Part shown: piece after piece, positions 36,036-49,400 of the stretch
Position numbering within the stretch: position 1 is the stretch's first letter
Layout of the letters: the number at the start of each line of letters is the position of its first letter
Assembly: GCA_013076295.1 (NCBI GenBank)
Contig: RQOL01000466.1
Coordinates: 1,922,001 to 1,986,000 of the forward strand
Direction: 5' to 3'
DNA: 64,000 nt
Origin: Sanderia malayensis
Lineage: Eukaryota; Cnidaria; Scyphozoa; Semaeostomeae; Pelagiidae
The notes under the pieces: generated by a model
The model's database searches: none
What the model saw: only the letters and a program-made list of their open reading frames with translations
What the model was told of the DNA's origin: nothing
Made by a program: the position numbers and the translations under genes

Positions 36036-38693
36036 TCAATCATCGTAAGGATGCTTGAAAGCGTAAGGCAGATGTTGATAGTAGTAATAAAGAGGTCGCA
36101 ATATGACGCTGCGCTTGAAGTATTGTCCTTGCTGTTCGGATGCGCCCATGTCCATACCATCGCGCGGCGATGCTTGGCTGAGGAAGCTGGATATATCCTG
36201 ACGATCGTAGGCGTTTGAATCGGGTGAAAAGGACGACGGTGCTGTATCTGCGTAATTCTCCGCTGCTCGACCTTGCTGCTGTGGGTATTGACTGAACGGT
36301 TGCTCTTCCCTCTGTGCTTCAGAATCCAAGTTATCCATTGAATCTTGCGGCCATTGCGAGCTGGGTTGAGACCCGAAGCTAGCAGGAGGTGGCTGTTCGC
36401 TTTCCATATCACCCCCATCAACCCCCGCGCCAAGGGCGGCATTGTACCCCGCTCTGCCCATCTCAGCACCCCCAGCTCCTCCTGCGTCCATGCCGGGCGC
36501 CCCCGCTTCGCCCATGTCCATACCTCCGGCTAACTTTTCGGTCAATTCTTTGCTCAGCTCGGTCTTCAAGCTTCCGTGTTTGAATTCGTCGGACTTCAGC
36601 TTCTCGATTGCTCTCAATCCATTGCTTTCCCATCCTTTGGCGGTCGCCAAGGCATCGTTGTCGTAGGTGGTCAACTGTTCTGTTATGGACTTGGACTCGG
36701 TTGGAGGAAGAGGCTGTTCTATAGCTGACCCACCTTGAACATAACACCATATCAGCATATTAGCAATAATAAAATCTAAACTTCAATATCATTCCACACT
36801 TAACATTTTTTCAACCCATCAAGGCATCATTCAGCTCGGTGACTAAAAAAAATGCTGTTTGAGATATAAGACAGCAACGTTCAAGTGATGCATATATACT
36901 AGTAGGCACTAATTACCTTTATTGAGACGATCTGTGAGTTTGTCTAAGATGCCACCAACATCTTGTGGTCCGGGTCTTCTGGATGAAGACGAGCTGTCTT
37001 GAACCGGGGGTGCAATGTCTGCTGGGCCTCCTTCCTCCGGCTTGTCAAAGGAGACCTGTTCGGGTGATTCAGAGTTTGGGTCCACCTTCATAACTGGTAG
37101 TCCCGCCTTTTCGCTGCCCGTTTTCAGGTCGGGTGTCTTGGGGGAGTCGGGACCGCTTGCAATCTCTGCGTAGGGATCCTTGCTTGCGGCGGCTGGCTTC
37201 GATGAAGCTACAGGCGGTGCTGATGCCGCTTTGGAGGCAGATGGTGCTGATGCTGTCGACGCCGAAGCCTCTTTCGAAGCAGCTTTTGATACTGAACCAG
37301 ACGATGCAGACCTCGCAGTTGATGCAACATCAGCAGCTAACGTTGCATTGGCTATCCTCGGTATCGTCTCGAACTCCGACGACTCCAGCGGTGCAGCACT
37401 GGCTTTACTACTGCTTTTACTCAAACCGCTGTCCAGTGTTGTATGAGAGAGTTTCTGACCGGCCGCGGCTGCGCCCAAGAGCTTCGTAGCCGAATCAAGC
37501 GACTTAATCGCATTGTTCAGCGGACCAACGATGCTCGAGGTGGACTTTGCGCTGGCTTTGACCGATTGTGGCTCCTGAATCTTTGCCAATGACCCCTGCT
37601 GCATGGATGGTGCATCGTCTGGCACAATCGCTGGGTGCAATGATCTGTGAGCCAGCTTGACATTCTTGTTTGCTTCGGCTCTCAGCTTTAACGGCTTTGC
37701 GGTTAGCGCTGCCACGTTTGCCTTGCGCAGCAATGGCACTCTTAGTTGCTTGTTATTTAATACTACGCTGGTGCTGCTACGGGCAATGAATGTCTTGGCA
37801 TTCGTTGGGCTTTTCGTCGTGGTATCATTAGGTGCCGCACTGGCATCACTCGGCAGCATCTGACTGCTGTTCGATGCAGCAGTAGAATTAGAAGCAGCCG
37901 CGGTAGCATTTGTCGCATTGCTATTTATTACAGAACGTATTGCTGCTTTGCCCGTTTCTAAGATGGCGGATCCTTTAGTTGACTCTTCGTCGTTCACTAT
38001 TTGGTCAACAATGGTTTCCTCTTTAGAAGTGAGTTCATTTCTTTTCTCGCTCGTAGACACTGCTCCGACAGATGCTTCTTTGATTTCCATCTTCTTGTCT
38101 GCATTGTCACTGCATCCCTCTTCTTCGGTGGCAGCCCTTTTAATTCCGTGCGACAAAGCATCGAGATCTGCCAGTAAGTGCACTCGTTTGCTCTTTGACG
38201 AATCGCTAGCTTCTACGGAAGAACGCAAGCTTCCTTTGGCAGTTGCACAGCCTGAAAAATAAAAACAAATGAAAATAAAAACAAAATGTCAAAATAAACA
38301 TAGAATACCAATCACAAATAAAATCCGTTGAAGTAAGTGATTTAAAAAAAGGGGAGAGGTTTGTTTATTTTTGCTCCCCTCCTCTCCCTATTGAAAATAA
38401 AAATAAAAATAGAGACAAGTAAATAAGTAAAAAAAGTCAACTTACGTTCGTTTTTCTTATCATCAATTGGAGCTGCGAAACAAAAAGTAAAATTAGTTAA
38501 GTTATTAAAAAACCTACCCACCGGTAAAATACCTCTATGAATCGTTTATCATTGGAGTGGATAGGTCGGGCCGGGGTGTAAACAAAAAATCATTCCAGAG
38601 GTACAAGGGTAAAGTACATAACTCACCTGTAAATATTCGACTAATGCAAGAAACCAAGAGAAATAATCTTAAGACATCGAAACACAATTTCAT
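36036..38693 (-). CDS. Secreted Ala/Ser-rich low-complexity protein, unknown family
   Basis: Four exons, 38627-38693, 38446-38472, 36917-38251 and 36036-36733, give 708 residues. The first exon encodes a signal peptide (MKLCFDVLRLFLLVSCISRIFT); the 27-bp second exon adds an acidic-basic spacer (APIDDKKNE). The long third exon is rich in Ala, Ser, Thr and Lys with runs such as SKAASKEASASTASAPSAS and only two cysteines near its start. The last exon has a helical charged segment (ELSKELTEKLAGG), a Gly/Met/Glu block (MDMGEAGAPGMDAGG) and a Gln/Pro/Ser-rich tail ending in tyrosines and histidines (LRPLYYYYQHLPYAFKHPYDD). I recognise no domain. The signal peptide and disordered sequence suggest an extracellular structural or matrix protein (shell, skeleton, silk or capsule type), but that is inference. 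It is divergent to the gene at 40821-45443. Confidence 0.85.
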
Positions 38694-40820
38694 TTCTAAA
38701 CTTGTTGTTTGCTAAAATCAAACAGAAATGCAAATCTTATAATGTTGCACAGTATATTGCAATAAACAAACAATTTCGTTGAGCGAAACAAAGATTGTAT
38801 TGGGGCAGATTGTTTTAGTGAAGGTGTTGCAACCAAAAGACCTGAAGATAGATATCTCGAAAGTCAAATGCAAATAGAAGTATACTTTAATGGGAATCCA
38901 TTAGGTTTTAAAAGTAACCTCCATCGATTGTATTAATGGAGCGATGTTCGAGTTTAAATATACTCGAACAATTGCTTCAACCAGAACCAGAACAAACCAG
39001 ATCAACAAGCCATGATTCATGTTACAAAAGTAATCGAGAATGACAATGTAAATACATCTTCAAAAGATATGCATAAAATATAAAAATGTACAATGTTGAT
39101 ACCTCTGGAAATGCAAGTCTGCACTTCTTCAGTAGCTTCGCAGTTCCAGACCAGGTTTACACTCGAATCCACAAATCGATGGTGATTTTAATAAGAAACA
39201 ATATCATCGGTTCAGCAGACTGCCCTCGACGACGATTTGCATGACATTCTACACGTGCCAAAAAATAAAATACACTCTTCTTTCCACGAACTGCCTGCAG
39301 AGAAATCCCGCGAACCTGTGATCACCCCGAGATTGAACGAGAAGAATCCTCTCCCGGTGAAATAAATTGGCCTAGAAAATCAAAATATCGCCCAACAACC
39401 GAAGCAACACGATGCTCTCTACACCAACACGAGATGACGTTAGCCCATGTACCAACAGTTGCTCAGTGGAGCGTGTGAGCTTGATTCTCAATTGAAGAAC
39501 GCAAGCCATCATACGGGATGATCACCAACGACCATTGAAGCGTTTGGTTTTCGCTTTTAATTACAAACACATTGAATGATAATCTTAATCATTGGCGGCT
39601 TCAATCATTCACAAATTAAACAATGTTTTGGTTATTACCTTAAGGAGCTGCTTAAAGGCAATGTTATAGGAACGAACCAATAAGCAACAGCATGGGCTTT
39701 GCCATTGAATAATGCAACAACTGTGAATACTATCTATGCAAATGTGTATTGGCTCTGCAATATATATGCGCATGTGCAGGCTTGGAAAGCTACAGGAAAA
39801 CCCAGAACCAACTCAAAAGGGATAGCTTATTATACACTTAAAATATGCGCCCAGTTTGACACCCCTTGTTTAAGTGGCATGCAATGTGCAAAAAAAGATT
39901 GATACGCTCTGGATGAAAGGCTTTAAGACATGTTCCTCATGCGTCTCTAGCATGAATAATAAAACGACTTTGGGACCCGCGCCGGGGTAAGCTTCAATCA
40001 AGATATACCGTAGTAAAAACTTGACAAAAAGACACCCAGGTATATAGCTTCGACAAAAACGATGGCAGGGCATACAATCGAGTAAAACAATGCCAGGGCA
40101 TACAATCATCGTTTAGATATACCGAGGTATACACTCTAAATGGAGATACCAATGCATAAACGTTTGCTTTTAGAAGGATAACCGGCAGAAATATAGGGCC
40201 GGTGTTCGCATTCAGATTATAATACGCTTATTAGACCACTAATTGCCGTGCAAAAGCGTTGACTTATAATCTCTTTAATCACGATGCATCGTCTGTTGTA
40301 GCACAGCGAAGCCCCATACACCCCCAAACATTCTCTTGCCCAGAAAATGGAAAAGCAATATACACAAACAGGTTTTAATATTGCAGGCAAAAACTAATAA
40401 CTGTCGCTCAATCCATACATCCGACTTGTTCATGCAGGAAGAGCATTCTGATCTAACACTCCTCAATCTCGCTTCATAAATAATTAATGAGGCATGCACG
40501 AGCCCAGTTTTCTCTCCACAGCCTAACTTGAATTGTTTACGGCTAATCTTAGGCAAGGCTAAACGAAATTACTCTAAATGCAAAGCAACACATTTATTAA
40601 ACGCATGTAGATACGTTTTTGCAATACAAGTTGCTGTGGTAGATAATAATAGACAATTGTAGAAAGAAATGTGTTCAGGAGATTAACGCAGAAAATATGA
40701 TGGTACTTCTTCGCATGGACTAAGATTTAACGAAGCAACAAACACAAGAACATTGCACAGCCAAATCTGGCATATGACATAGATATATGGTGGCTAAAAA
40801 CAGCCAAAAAATTCGATTTC
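38694..40820. promoter_or_regulatory. Divergent spacer between the two low-complexity secreted protein genes
   Basis: The 2.1 kb contains the promoters of both divergent genes. Around 40004-40140 there is a small repeat relic: a phrase ATGGCAGGGCATACAATC / AATGCCAGGGCATACAATC occurs twice about 30 bp apart, between two AGATATACCG copies. No coding exon was recognised. Confidence 0.45.
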
Positions 40821-43800
40821 ATGAAGACAAGAAAACTTAGATTATTATTGCTGTTTTTTACAGGTGAGACGTTGTTAAAAATCGTTATATCGTTGCTACT
40901 AAGCATTATCAAGGTTAATCTTTAACCTGCTCCATCGATCAATAGGTTACTAGATACAATCAATGGCTACCACTTCGGAGGGATAGACGAACCTAAACTC
41001 TTCTGAACCTAACTGAACCATCATTTGTTAGCATCACTATGAATCATGTTGCAGTGCAGCAGGCTTTAGGTGCAAGCATTTACTTAAATCGTTATGAGAT
41101 AGATACTAGCGTGTGAAATGCAAGTTATCCATCCTAGGTGCGAGACTACTCCAGCTCCAGTCTAAACTTTTAAGTACGCCCCCGAAAAATCCTATAGCTT
41201 CAACAGCTTTTAAATGTCCAACTTAAGATATGTTATAGACAACGGATTTTACTGGCTGCAATTTACAGGAACAATTATCTAGTTGCAAAATAATAGTTGC
41301 ATTGCGTAGAATATTACCCCAACAGTATTCATTAGCAAAATACTCATAGATATCTTCTAAACTATTCCAGCATTCGTCTACTCAACTAAATGCAATGACG
41401 AAATAAACACGCAAAACCAACAACAACAACAACAACAGTCTCTCTTGGACTCTGTCGCGGCTCTTACGGGCCAACCGGAAGTAGTAGCGGAGGATGCATC
41501 AGCCAATAAGCGGCGATATCTCAATCGATTCTCCCAATCGTGGAAGTTCTATGCAAAAGCGAACGACATTGCGAAGAAGGAGAAACTTCGAAGGGCCCTG
41601 CTAGATGCACTGAAATCGATGGATACTAAAAGGACGAGCGTGATGAGCTCGCTGAAACACGACACGGTCAGTAGGATACAGCATGCAGCCCATATGCTCA
41701 AGGAGTTCAAGAGGATGTACCAGCTATCTGCCGATGTAATGTCGTCGTTCAAGGAGTACAATGCTGCGCGTAAGAACCTCGTCGAGATCGGAAAGACGAA
41801 CGAAGGAGCACGCATGCTGAAAAGATACGTCATACTGCGGAATAAGGTATCGAAGAACTTTAAGCGAAACATGATCAGCGAGAAGCCCACAGCTGTTGAT
41901 GATACAAACATCGATGATGCAATTGTTGATTTGAATGGGATGGTGAAGGTTGCGAAGGATAAGATTGGCAAACCTGGTGAGTTGTCTGTTGGGAGGAAGA
42001 AAGCCACGCCAGGCACGCTGCAGATTATCAGGCTGAGGAAAACAAAAGTGAACAAAGCTCGTAATGATGATGCGGAGAAGAAGTTTGATATTCTCAACAG
42101 TGCACGGGAGGCGTTCTCGAAAGCTAAAGAGAAGATCGAAGAATTGAAAAAAAAGATCAAAGAAGTGACGTCTGCAAAGAACAAGGAGACGAAAGTCGAG
42201 AACGACAAAGCCAAGGACGATAAAGCCAAGGACGACAAAGCCAAGGACGATAAAGCCAAGGACGACAAAGCCAAGGACGATAAAGCCAAGGACGACAAAG
42301 CTAAGGACGATAAAACCAAGGATAACAAAGCAGGTGGAAAAGAAGTTGCAGGTAAGAAAAGTGCAACAGCAGAAACAAATGATTATGGAACAAATAAAAA
42401 ATCGTATTTGACGACAGAGCAAGATGTAGTGAAGGAGGAATCACTTGGCCATGTCAATGGAGAAATGTCGGTGTCCAGTGCGTTGAATAAAGCAGAGACG
42501 GAAGACTTGCAAGCAAATGCTGCTAAAGGAAGTGCATATCCTACACAGAGTGCAACAACGTCACTTCCGGGGCAAAAGCCGAATTCCGCTATGCCACTTC
42601 CTTCTCAAAATCAAGACGCCAAGGCATCGTCTCCATCCACAAATATTGCAGCAGCAAGTAGTCAAAATGCAAGTACACAACAAGGCGGCACCCCAGCTCA
42701 AGGCAGCGTGCCTGCTCAAGGCAGTGTCCCAGCTCAAGGTAGCGTTCCAGTTCAAGGTAACGTCCCAGCTCAAGGCAGTGTCTCAGCTCAAAGCAGCGTT
42801 CCAGCTAAAGATAGCGTCCAAGCTCAAAGCAGCGTCCCAGCTCAAGGTAGCCTCCCGGCTCAAGGCAGCGTCCCAGATCAAAGCAGCGCCCCAGCTCAAG
42901 GTGGCAGCAATAAACAAGATGTGTCACAAGCAAACATTGCATTGGAGGGAGCCCTACCAAGCAGCCACCCAACAACTGCAGTTACCAGTAACAAAACGAC
43001 AGCATCATTGAGCTCAGTTATGGATTCCCTCGCCGAAGGGGAATTATCACTGAACAAGCCAACCACTGCAGATAGTACTGGTGCAGCAACTAGGCCAACA
43101 GCACCGGTTGTAGCACCGGCAGGAAACCTGGCCCCAAAATTAAGCGAAACTGCACCACAACTGGCTTTGACGCAAAACAACAAGGGCCAAAATTACGTGT
43201 CCGCTGGGCAGGAAAATGTCAACGTACAGCAAACTGTTGGGAAAGCAGTTCTCACAACAAGCCAAAGTACAATGCAAAAAATAGTCGAAGTGCATGGACA
43301 AGACATATCGAGTGTCCAAAACGTGGTGCAGCAAAGTGGGGACCAAACCGCCGTGAAGGCTGCTGAAAATGCAACAACTGGTGCGAGAAAGTCACAATTG
43401 AACGAAGCTTTGATACAACAAAAAGTGGTGAAAACAATCGACCAACAGTTGGAGACATTGAAGAGACTACAGGATGCGAAATTGGCTCGACGCAAATACG
43501 AAGCAGCCAAGCGCGAGCTGCAAAAGAAAGTGAAGAAATTGTACGACATGGCTGTGGAGTACGAGGGGACGGGTACAGACTCTTCAAATAATAATGCAGG
43601 TGCCATGAACACAAAGGCATTCATCAATCAACAGCCTAGTGGTGGTGGGTCAGAGCTGCACCCTGGAGTGGCACTAGCAGGCATCAGTGATGCAACCGTG
43701 TCAAGACTGCACACGCCGAGTGACGATAACGAGCATCATGGGTTCACACTGGGAGGCTTGGATGCTGCCGTGAGATCAGCCCAAGCTCATATCGTGGATC

Positions 43801-45443
43801 TGCAGCCGAAGACGGAAACAACAAATGTGGAGAAAGTGTATCAGGTCGGGGCATTGCCACAGGATCCTGCCAAGGACGAGGCAAAAGCATCGAGGAAAAG
43901 TGGCAAAGGAAGCGGCGATGAGGATAAGGCGCTGAAGTCGTTGACGGACGCAATCAATAACGATTTGAAGCAGATTGAACAAAATGAATCGAGAAGAACG
44001 AAGGAGAAGAAAAAAAGCGGAGATCTGAAAAAAATGATGCAGCCATTGATAGAGCAGTTCATGAAGAAGGGCGAGTCGGTTGATGAGGGCCATGGAGCAG
44101 GCAAAGTGAAGGCATCGACTGATGACAAGCCAACAAAGAAATCAACAGAAGATGCAGTTACTGATAGCAAACCAACGCCGACAGAAAGTGTAGCTGTGAA
44201 GGCGCGAGATGCGTTTAAAGAGGTGGAAGATTATTTGTCCAAGGCGCTGAATCATGTCGCTAAGGAGGCCATTGCCGAGGATAGCGAATCGAATAAGATG
44301 AATGTGGAGAAAGAGTTGAGCGAAGTTACGAATGAAGAGAAACAGGATTTGGCAAAAGCAAAGTCAGAATCCCCGTTGGATAACAATAAACCGGATGATA
44401 AGAAAAATGAGAGTGGTGCTAAAGTAAAGATGGAAGAGAAAACGGAGGGTAACAAAGCTAAAGAAGAAGAAAAGGCGAAGGAAACACAAACAAATAAAGA
44501 TGAAGTCACCGCTTCAATGGGTGGAAACACCGGCGTAAAAGAAGGTGATAGGACAGAAAAGCTGAAGGCGATAGTCGAAGCTGCAATGAAGGAGCATATT
44601 AAGGATCCGACGACTCCTCATCCAGTCAATACGGAGTTTCTTCACCCACAAGAGACGAAAGAGAAAAAAGAAGACACAAAGAACATTACAATGAAGGCAC
44701 AGCCGACAACACAACAGAGTCAGGAGTCGACTGCTACCAAGATGGATACTGGCACTGCCAAAGTTGATACTCCCACGGAGAAGGCACCAGAAACCCAGGC
44801 AAACACGGACGCGTTGAAGAAAGCCGAGCATTTAGAAGAACAAGTTGCAAAATTACAAGACAAAATGTACAGCCAAGGTACGCCAACTGACGCAGCGTAT
44901 AAAAGCATCGAGCAGAAACCGCTGTTCACGCAAGGCGATGCGGAGACATCAGTCGCCGAAGCTGAGCAGCTACAACAACAACAACTACAACAACAACAAG
45001 CGCAGATGTATTCAGATCCGGTACATCATCACAGGCGACATCATCACCACAAGCGACATCATGGTTACTATGACGACGATGAGCCGGAAGATGATGAAGA
45101 TAACGACGAAGATGATGACGATGAAGATTATGATGATGACGACGAAGACGATGAAGGAGATGATAATGATGACGATTATGACGATAATGACGGCCGTAAA
45201 AGAAAAAAGTCGTACATGGAGTCGTGGAAGAGACCAATGTATCACTCCTATCCAAGGAATCTGGTCGCTGGTCGCAGTGGTCGTAAAAAAACGCCGGATA
45301 TGATGAGTCGAGGAATGATGAGTGAAAATGAGGATGGGAGAGAAGAGTTGGAAGATAGTAAAAAGTCAACTGTACCAAAAAGAAAAAAAGCCGATGGAAG
45401 TTCTTCGCTGTGGAAGAAGGATGACTTAATGTATACATTGTAA
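40821..45443 (+). CDS. Large secreted low-complexity Lys/Glu/Gln-rich protein with His- and Asp-rich C-terminus
   Basis: Two exons, 40821-40863 and 41371-45443, make 1371 residues. The short first exon supplies the start and signal peptide (MKTRKLRLLLLFFT + AFVYSTKC); the long exon is open from the acceptor CCAG at 41370. After a Gln run (QQQQQQQ) residues about 40-260 are basic and helical. Then come a KAKDD array (42205-42330), an AQGSVP array (42690-42905), a second helical region around 43400-43560 (QLETLKRLQDAKLARRKYEA), a long Lys/Glu/Thr-rich part, a Gln tract, a His cluster (HHHRRHHHHKRHH), an Asp/Glu-rich run of about 40 residues, and a basic Tyr/Arg/Lys tail. No family recognised. 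The layout resembles disordered acidic or metal-binding extracellular matrix proteins; this is inference. The true start is the signal-peptide ATG; there is no ATG near the beginning of exon 2. Confidence 0.87.
42205..42330 (+). repeat. KAKDD-coding 15-bp tandem repeat (30-bp alternating unit)
   Basis: About eight copies of Lys-Ala-Lys-Asp-Asp. At DNA level neighbouring copies alternate GACGACAAAGCCAAG and GACGATAAAGCCAAG, so the expansion unit was recently 30 bp. Near-identity implies recent slippage or unequal exchange. Confidence 0.95.
42690..42905 (+). repeat. AQGSVP-coding 18-bp tandem repeat
   Basis: About twelve copies of a six-residue unit (consensus A-Q-G-S-V-P, variants N, L, K, D) in the large secreted protein. 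More diverged than the KAKDD array, so older. Confidence 0.93.
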
Positions 45444-46435
45444 TGCCAAGTAGGATCTTCCATGTGTTATTCAGTATCACACTAAAATTGTAATATATTT
45501 GCCCAGATTTGCTGAAATAATGCTCAGTAAAGACTGTAATTATAGCACGAAAATTGCGTATTATTATCTATAAATATTTATCAAACATTTATTTCAAAAT
45601 TGATAAATATTAAGATCATTTTTATCAAGTACTTCTTTAATAGTTCAAGAAATTAATAATAAAAGCAGCCTTGAATGTGCATTTCGTTGCACAATATAAT
45701 ATATTTTATGTTAAAATGATAGGTTTATATTTAGATTAATTATCATACATTATGTTATCAATGAAAAATCGTGCTCAATATTTATAATCATCAAAATCTG
45801 TTATTTTATCTTAATATAATATATTCGTGTTTATGAAATATTTTTATTTGTAACAAAGTCATTGTGAAATGCTTGAATAAATTTGTTTAGAATACTTTGT
45901 TTAATTTTGTCTGTTAATTTGATGAAGAGTATCTTCGAAACAAAATGCATGATCAGGGCTTGTGATGATAATGACAATGATGTTGACGATGAGATGATGA
46001 TAATGATGCTGTGATGACTGAGATGATTGTAACAATCAAACAAAGGTTTGGCATTGTTTCACGACTCAGAGAAACAAGTACAATTCACAATTCTTGTAAC
46101 TCTTGTTGTCACAACATTTGCATAAATTTGAACATCATGGATGCTCATTTATTAAAAACAAGTGACTATACACGATGTGCAGTTTCAAAAAAAAAGAAAT
46201 TGGTTTCTGCTCCACCTGATACTACCACCGGCATTTCAGTGTGCAAATTAAAATATATGTCTTGCAAGTTTTACTATGCAGTGGTCCAAATGCTCATCCA
46301 CACAGATCAACGGAACATGATAAAACACCACCCTGATTTGCAACCAAACAGGGAATAACACGTTTTCACGTACCTCGATGTAATTTGCTTTTCTCAAAGT
46401 ATAACTTGACTTTCCGAGTCCATCATACAGTTTCA
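45444..46435. other. 3' spacer after the large secreted gene, convergent with CCDC12
   Basis: Very AT-rich 3' untranslated sequence. AATAAA at about 45658 is a plausible polyadenylation signal for the plus-strand gene. A GATGAT-rich patch lies at 45962-46020. No coding signal. Confidence 0.5.
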
Positions 46436-49400
46436 TCACCTTGCGTTATCACTAACAGCATTCACAGCAGTTGCCAAATCTTCCTTGCCTTCGACAAGTC
46501 TTTCCCCTAAAATAAATGTATCATTTATATTAGTAGAAGCATATTGACCACGCTATGCAACTCATGAAATGCATTCACTCATTGTCAATTGCTGTCATAT
46601 CGTCCAGTCTTGTCTTTAAACTATGCAAAGGAGAATTGAGCTCTAAGATAAAGCAGAGGCTCAATTGTGGTTTGTTTCATGCTATTAATACTTAAGCTAG
46701 CGAGCTGGAAGTTGATCAGATCAAAAATCAAAATGATCAGAATGTGCAATTAGCACATTCTTGATCAAAATGATCAGAATGTGCTAATTAGTATGATTAA
46801 ACCCCTTGAGAGTGATATTTCGATCATTTTCAAAAATTTGATTCCGTTACCCTAAGTCAATGGCTGATACATAGTGAAATATAATTGGGGTAAGGTATCG
46901 TAAATTATCAACTTTTGAAATACTTAAGCTAGTGAACTGGAAATTGTCTCAAAATGATCAGAATGTCCCAATTAGTATGATTAGACCACTTGAGAGTGAT
47001 ATTTCGATCATTTTCAAAAATTTGATTCCGTAACCCTAAGTCAATGGCTGATACATAATGAAATATAGTTGGGGTAAGGTATCGTAAATTATCAACTTTT
47101 GAAATACTTAAGCTAGCGAGCTGGAAATTGTCTCAAAATGATCAGAATATGCTAATTAGTATAATGAGACCCCTTGAGAGTGATATTTCGATCATTTTCA
47201 AAAATTTGATTCCGTAGCCCTAAGTCAATGGCTGATACATAATGAAATATAGTTGGGGTAAGGTATCGTAAATTATCAACTTTTGAAATACTTAAGCTAG
47301 CGAGCTGGAAATTGTCTCAAAATGATCAGAATATGCTAATTAGTATAATGAGACCCCTTGAGAGTGATATTTCGATCATTTTCAAAAATTTGATTCCGTT
47401 ACCCTAAGTCAATGGCTGATACATAGTGAAATATAATTGGGGTAAGGTATCGTAAATTATCAACTTTTGAAATACTTAAGCTAGTGAACTGGAAATTGTC
47501 TCAAAATGATCAGAATGTCCCAATTAGTATGATTAGACCACTTGAGAGTGATATTTCGATCATTTTCAAAAATTTGATTCCGTAACCCTAAGTCAATGGC
47601 TGATACATAGTGAAATATAGTTGGGGTAAGGTATCGTAAATTATCAACTTTTGAAATACTTAAGCTAGCGAGCTGGAAATTGTCTCAAAATGATCAGAAT
47701 ATGCTAATTAGTATAATGAGACCCCTTGAGAGTGATATTTCGATCATTTTCAAAAATTTGATTCCGTAGCCCTAAGTCAATGGCTGATACATAATGAAAT
47801 ATAGTTGGGGTAAGGTATCGTAAATTATCAACTTTTGAAATACTTAAGCTAGCGAGCTGGAAATTGTCTCAAAATGATCAGAATATGCTAATTAGTATAA
47901 TTAGACCCCTTGAGAGTGATATTTCGATCATTTTCAAAAATTTGATTCCGTAACCCTAAGTCAATGGCTGATACATAATGAAATATAGTTGGGGTAAGGT
48001 ATCGTAAATTATCAACTTTTGACATACTCAAGCTAGCGAGCTGGAAATTGTCTCAAAATGATCAGAATATGGTTATTAGTATGATTAGACCCCTTGAGAG
48101 TGATATTTCGATCATTTTCAAAAATTTGATTCCGTAACCCTAAGTCGATGACTGATACATAGTGAAATATAGTTAGGGTAAGGTATCGTAAATTAGCAAC
48201 TTTTGAAATACTCAAGCTAGCGAGCTGGAAATTGTCTCAAAATGATCAGAATATGCTTATTAGTATGATTAGACCCCTTGAGAGTGATATTTCGATCATT
48301 TTCAAAAATTTGATTCCGTAACCCTAAGTCGATGACTGATACATAGTGAAATATAGTTAGGGTAAGGTATCGCAAACTATCAACTTTTGAAATACTTAAG
48401 CTAGTGAACTGGAAATTTCTCAAAAGGATCAGAATATGCTAATTAGTATGATTAGATCCCTTGAGAGTGGTATTTCAATCATTTTCAAAAATTTGATTCC
48501 GTAACCCTAAGTCAATGGCTGATAGCTACACAGTGAAAAATAGTTAGGGTAAGGTATCGCAAACTATCAACTTTTGAAATACTTAAGCTAGCGAGCTGGA
48601 AATGGCCTCAAAATGATCAGAATATACTAATTAGTATGATTGGACCACTTGAGAGTGATATTTCGATCATTTTCAAAAATTTGATTCCGTAACCCTAAGT
48701 CAATGGCTGATAGCTACACAGTGAAAAATAGTTAGGGCAAGGTATCGCAAACTATCAACTTTTGAAATACTTAAGCTAGCGAGCTGGAAATGGCCTCAAA
48801 ATGATCAGAATATACTAATTAGTATGATTGGACCACTTGAGAGTGATATTTCGATCATTTTCAAAAATTTGATTCCGTAACCCTAAGTCAATGGCTGATA
48901 GCTACACAGTGAAAAATAGTTAGGGTAAGGTATCGCAAACTATCAACTTTTGAAATACTTAAGCTAGCGAGCTGGAAATGGCCTCAAAATGATCAGAATA
49001 TACTAATTAGTATGATTGGACCACTTGAGAGTGATATTTCGATCATTTTCAAAAATTTGATTCCGTAACCCTAAGTCAATGGCTGATACATAGTGAAATA
49101 CTAGGGGTCATTACTCGCTTCGCTCGTTCGCCCCAGCCGTCAAGTAAAAAAAACTTAATCTGGTTGGCGTGCTTCACACGCTGCATTCGCTTTGAGGATA
49201 TATATAAAGTGAACAAGGTGAAGACTGAGATAGTGAATAATAACTAAATGAACGAAGTAAAAATCAAAGATAACTAATAAATCAACACGTGTAACTCATA
49301 TGCCTTAGGTGCCTGGAGCCTACTCCATTACACTCAAGAAATTATGAGAATGTACTCACGTATTAGCTCGACTATAGCACGCTGTGTCCTTCGCTGAAGT

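Noticed and set aside
42517..45480. Several 70-260 residue frames on both strands within the large secreted gene
   Set aside because: Shadows of the tandem repeats and acidic/His codons of the real frame, which has splice sites and a signal peptide.
48033..48423. Two similar 60-68 residue minus-strand frames
   Set aside because: They are the same satellite monomer read twice; no coding constraint.
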